Positions 62,809 through 64,000 of a DNA stretch of 64,000 bases are shown here, piece by piece. The stretch is from Rhodoferax ferrireducens T118. Lineage in GTDB: Bacteria; Pseudomonadota; Gammaproteobacteria; Burkholderiales; Burkholderiaceae_C. Under the pieces are notes generated by a model. That model had not been told where the DNA came from, ran no database searches, and saw only the letters and a list, made by a program, of their open reading frames with translations. The position numbers were made by a program, and so were the translations under genes. Every line of letters starts with the position of its first letter. The stretch's first letter is position 1. The stretch spans positions 1,116,001-1,180,000 of the forward strand of contig NC_007908.1 in NCBI RefSeq assembly GCF_000013605.1, read 5' to 3'.

Positions 62809-63744
62809 ATGAAACGATCCCTGCTGCCGCGCCTGTCCCCCGAGTGGGCGCCCTATGTGTTCCTGAGCCCGTTCGTGCTGTTGTTTGTGGTGTTCGGCAT
62901 CTTCCCGCTCGTGTTCTCGTTCTATCTGGCATTTCAGTCGTGGGAGCCCACGGCTGGCCTCTTGGCCATGAAGTTTGTTGGGCTGGAAAACTTTGCCTTT
63001 GCGCTGCAGGACGAATGGTTCTGGAAGTCCTTGAAAAACACCGTCTGGCTGGCCACGGCCGCGGGCGTGCCACAGCATCTGGTGGCCATTCCCCTGGCGT
63101 TTTTCATTCACACCTCCTACAAGCGATCTCGTAACTCTGTGGTGGGTATCTACTTTTTGCCTTACATCACCTCCACCGTGGCCATTGCCATGATGTTCAG
63201 CACGCTGTTCTCCACCGAATACGGCATGATCAATCAGGGCCTGCATGCGCTGGGGCAGGTGCCGGGTCTGGGCTGGCTGGCGCCGGCGCAACCGATTGAC
63301 TGGTTGAACCACGCCGAAAACGTCAAGCCCGCGATTTCACTCGTGGTGTTCTGGCGCTACCTGGGCTTCAACACGGTGCTGTACCTGGCCGCGCTGCAAA
63401 CCATTCCCGGGGACATCTATGAAGCGGCCACCATGGACGGCGCAGGGCGCTGGCAGCAGTTCTGGTTCATCACCCTGCCGAGCCTGAAACCGATGATTTA
63501 CTTTGGCGTGATGCTCAGTGTGGTCGGCGGGCTGCAGCTGTTCGAGGAGCCTTTCATCCTCACCGGCGGGCGCGGCGGCACCGACCAGGCGGGCATGACC
63601 ACCGCCATGTACATGTACCGCACTGCCTTCGAGTTCAATGACTTCGGCACGGCCAGCGCCCTGTCGTGGCTGTTGTTTGTGTTTGTGGCGCTGCTGACCT
63701 GGCTCACGAATCAAGCGTTCAAGGATCGTCATGCGCAAAAGTGA
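62809..63744 (+). CDS. Second sugar ABC transporter permease, first subunit
   Basis: A 311-residue CUT1 permease with six hydrophobic segments and the EAA loop EAATMDGAGRWQQFWFITLP. The next permease gene starts 14 bases before its stop, so both are translated together. Confidence 0.92.
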   Translation: MKRSLLPRLSPEWAPYVFLSPFVLLFVVFGIFPLVFSFYLAFQSWEPTAGLLAMKFVGLENFAFALQDEWFWKSLKNTVWLATAAGVPQHLVAIPLAFFIHTSYKRSRNSVVGIYFLPYITSTVAIAMMFSTLFSTEYGMINQGLHALGQVPGLGWLAPAQPIDWLNHAENVKPAISLVVFWRYLGFNTVLYLAALQTIPGDIYEAATMDGAGRWQQFWFITLPSLKPMIYFGVMLSVVGGLQLFEEPFILTGGRGGTDQAGMTTAMYMYRTAFEFNDFGTASALSWLLFVFVALLTWLTNQAFKDRHAQK

Positions 63745-64000
63745 CCGCATGGCCCCCTGGGCCGCCTATCTGCTGGTCGGCGTGGGCATGTTCATCATGC
63801 TGGCGCCGTTCTACTTCATGTTCGTGTTTGCGAGCCACTCGCGCAGCGACATCTTCAGCCTGCCGCCGCCGTTGTGGTTCGGCAACGATTTCATGCTCAA
63901 CTTCAGTATCCTGACCGAGCGCATCCCGTTCTGGCGCAGCCTGGGCTGGAGCCTGTACGTGGCGCTGGCCGCCACGGGGCTCACGCTGCTGTTTTGCAGC
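63731..64000 (+). CDS. Second sugar ABC transporter permease, second subunit (partial)
   Basis: Ninety codons from ATG 63731 to the right edge without a stop. The N-terminus MRKSDRMAPWAAYLLVGVGM with a first hydrophobic segment fits the second permease of a CUT1 importer. The rest, including the EAA loop, lies beyond the window. Confidence 0.88.
   Translation, partial: MRKSDRMAPWAAYLLVGVGMFIMLAPFYFMFVFASHSRSDIFSLPPPLWFGNDFMLNFSILTERIPFWRSLGWSLYVALAATGLTLLFCS

Overview
The window looks like the chromosome of a betaproteobacterium of the order Burkholderiales, most likely the family Comamonadaceae (Rhodoferax/Polaromonas type). This rests on the GC-rich core genes, the gene families present and a short dispersed repeat that I associate with that family; no database search was possible. 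It falls into a variable genomic island (about 1-31.85 kb) and a conserved core (31.88-64 kb).

The island ends directly behind the 3' end of glmS, the classic Tn7 target. At its left is a Tn7-like transposition module: a leftward operon tnsA-tnsB-tnsC (5.0-0.65 kb), a small AlpA/MerR-like HTH gene, a divergent unknown HTH protein, a TnsD-like TniQ protein, and a second, convergent TniQ protein with an XRE regulator. I see no Cas genes and no CRISPR array. The cargo lies between tnsA and glmS: a type I restriction-modification operon with a DUF262-HNH gene inserted (hsdM-hsdS-DUF262-hsdR, 10.8-18.7 kb); a leftward TIR / Nmad2-like set followed by a thymidylate-synthase-like gene (19.2-21.7 kb); a uracil-DNA-glycosylase-like gene; a TIR-TIR-SLOG fusion; a rightward operon SIR2 / phosphoribosyltransferase / SLOG (25.6-28.2 kb); and a leftward operon DUF5131 (three-Cys motif) followed by two TcmP-type partner genes (31.2-28.2 kb). 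Several cargo genes handle NAD or nucleotides (TIR, SIR2, SLOG, PRTase, TS fold, UDG fold, Nmad2), so the island reads as a stack of anti-phage modules. The SIR2-PRTase-SLOG operon and the TIR-Nmad2-TS set are the best candidates for undescribed systems.

The core holds glmS, a branched-chain amino-acid-type ABC importer (livG-livF-SBP-livH-livM), a DMT exporter, an Lrp regulator, glmU followed by a sensor-less histidine kinase, sdaA, a DUF2917 gene divergent from a LysR regulator, 5-formyl-THF cyclo-ligase divergent from a soluble lytic transglycosylase, a glutathione S-transferase, cca, a TctD/TctE-like two-component pair, a PAS-GGDEF-EAL protein, a GtsABC/MalK-like sugar importer on the minus strand, a Kef-type antiporter, and a second sugar importer that runs off the right edge.

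Non-coding structure includes a dispersed ~50-bp repeat read in frame inside glmU, cca (twice) and the sugar ABC ATPase gene, with a fifth copy between genes; a 286-bp MITE-like inverted repeat at 48.6-48.9 kb; a nested hairpin region at 58.3-58.6 kb; paired palindromes in the transposon control region; and 15-bp direct repeats at the glmS-island junction.
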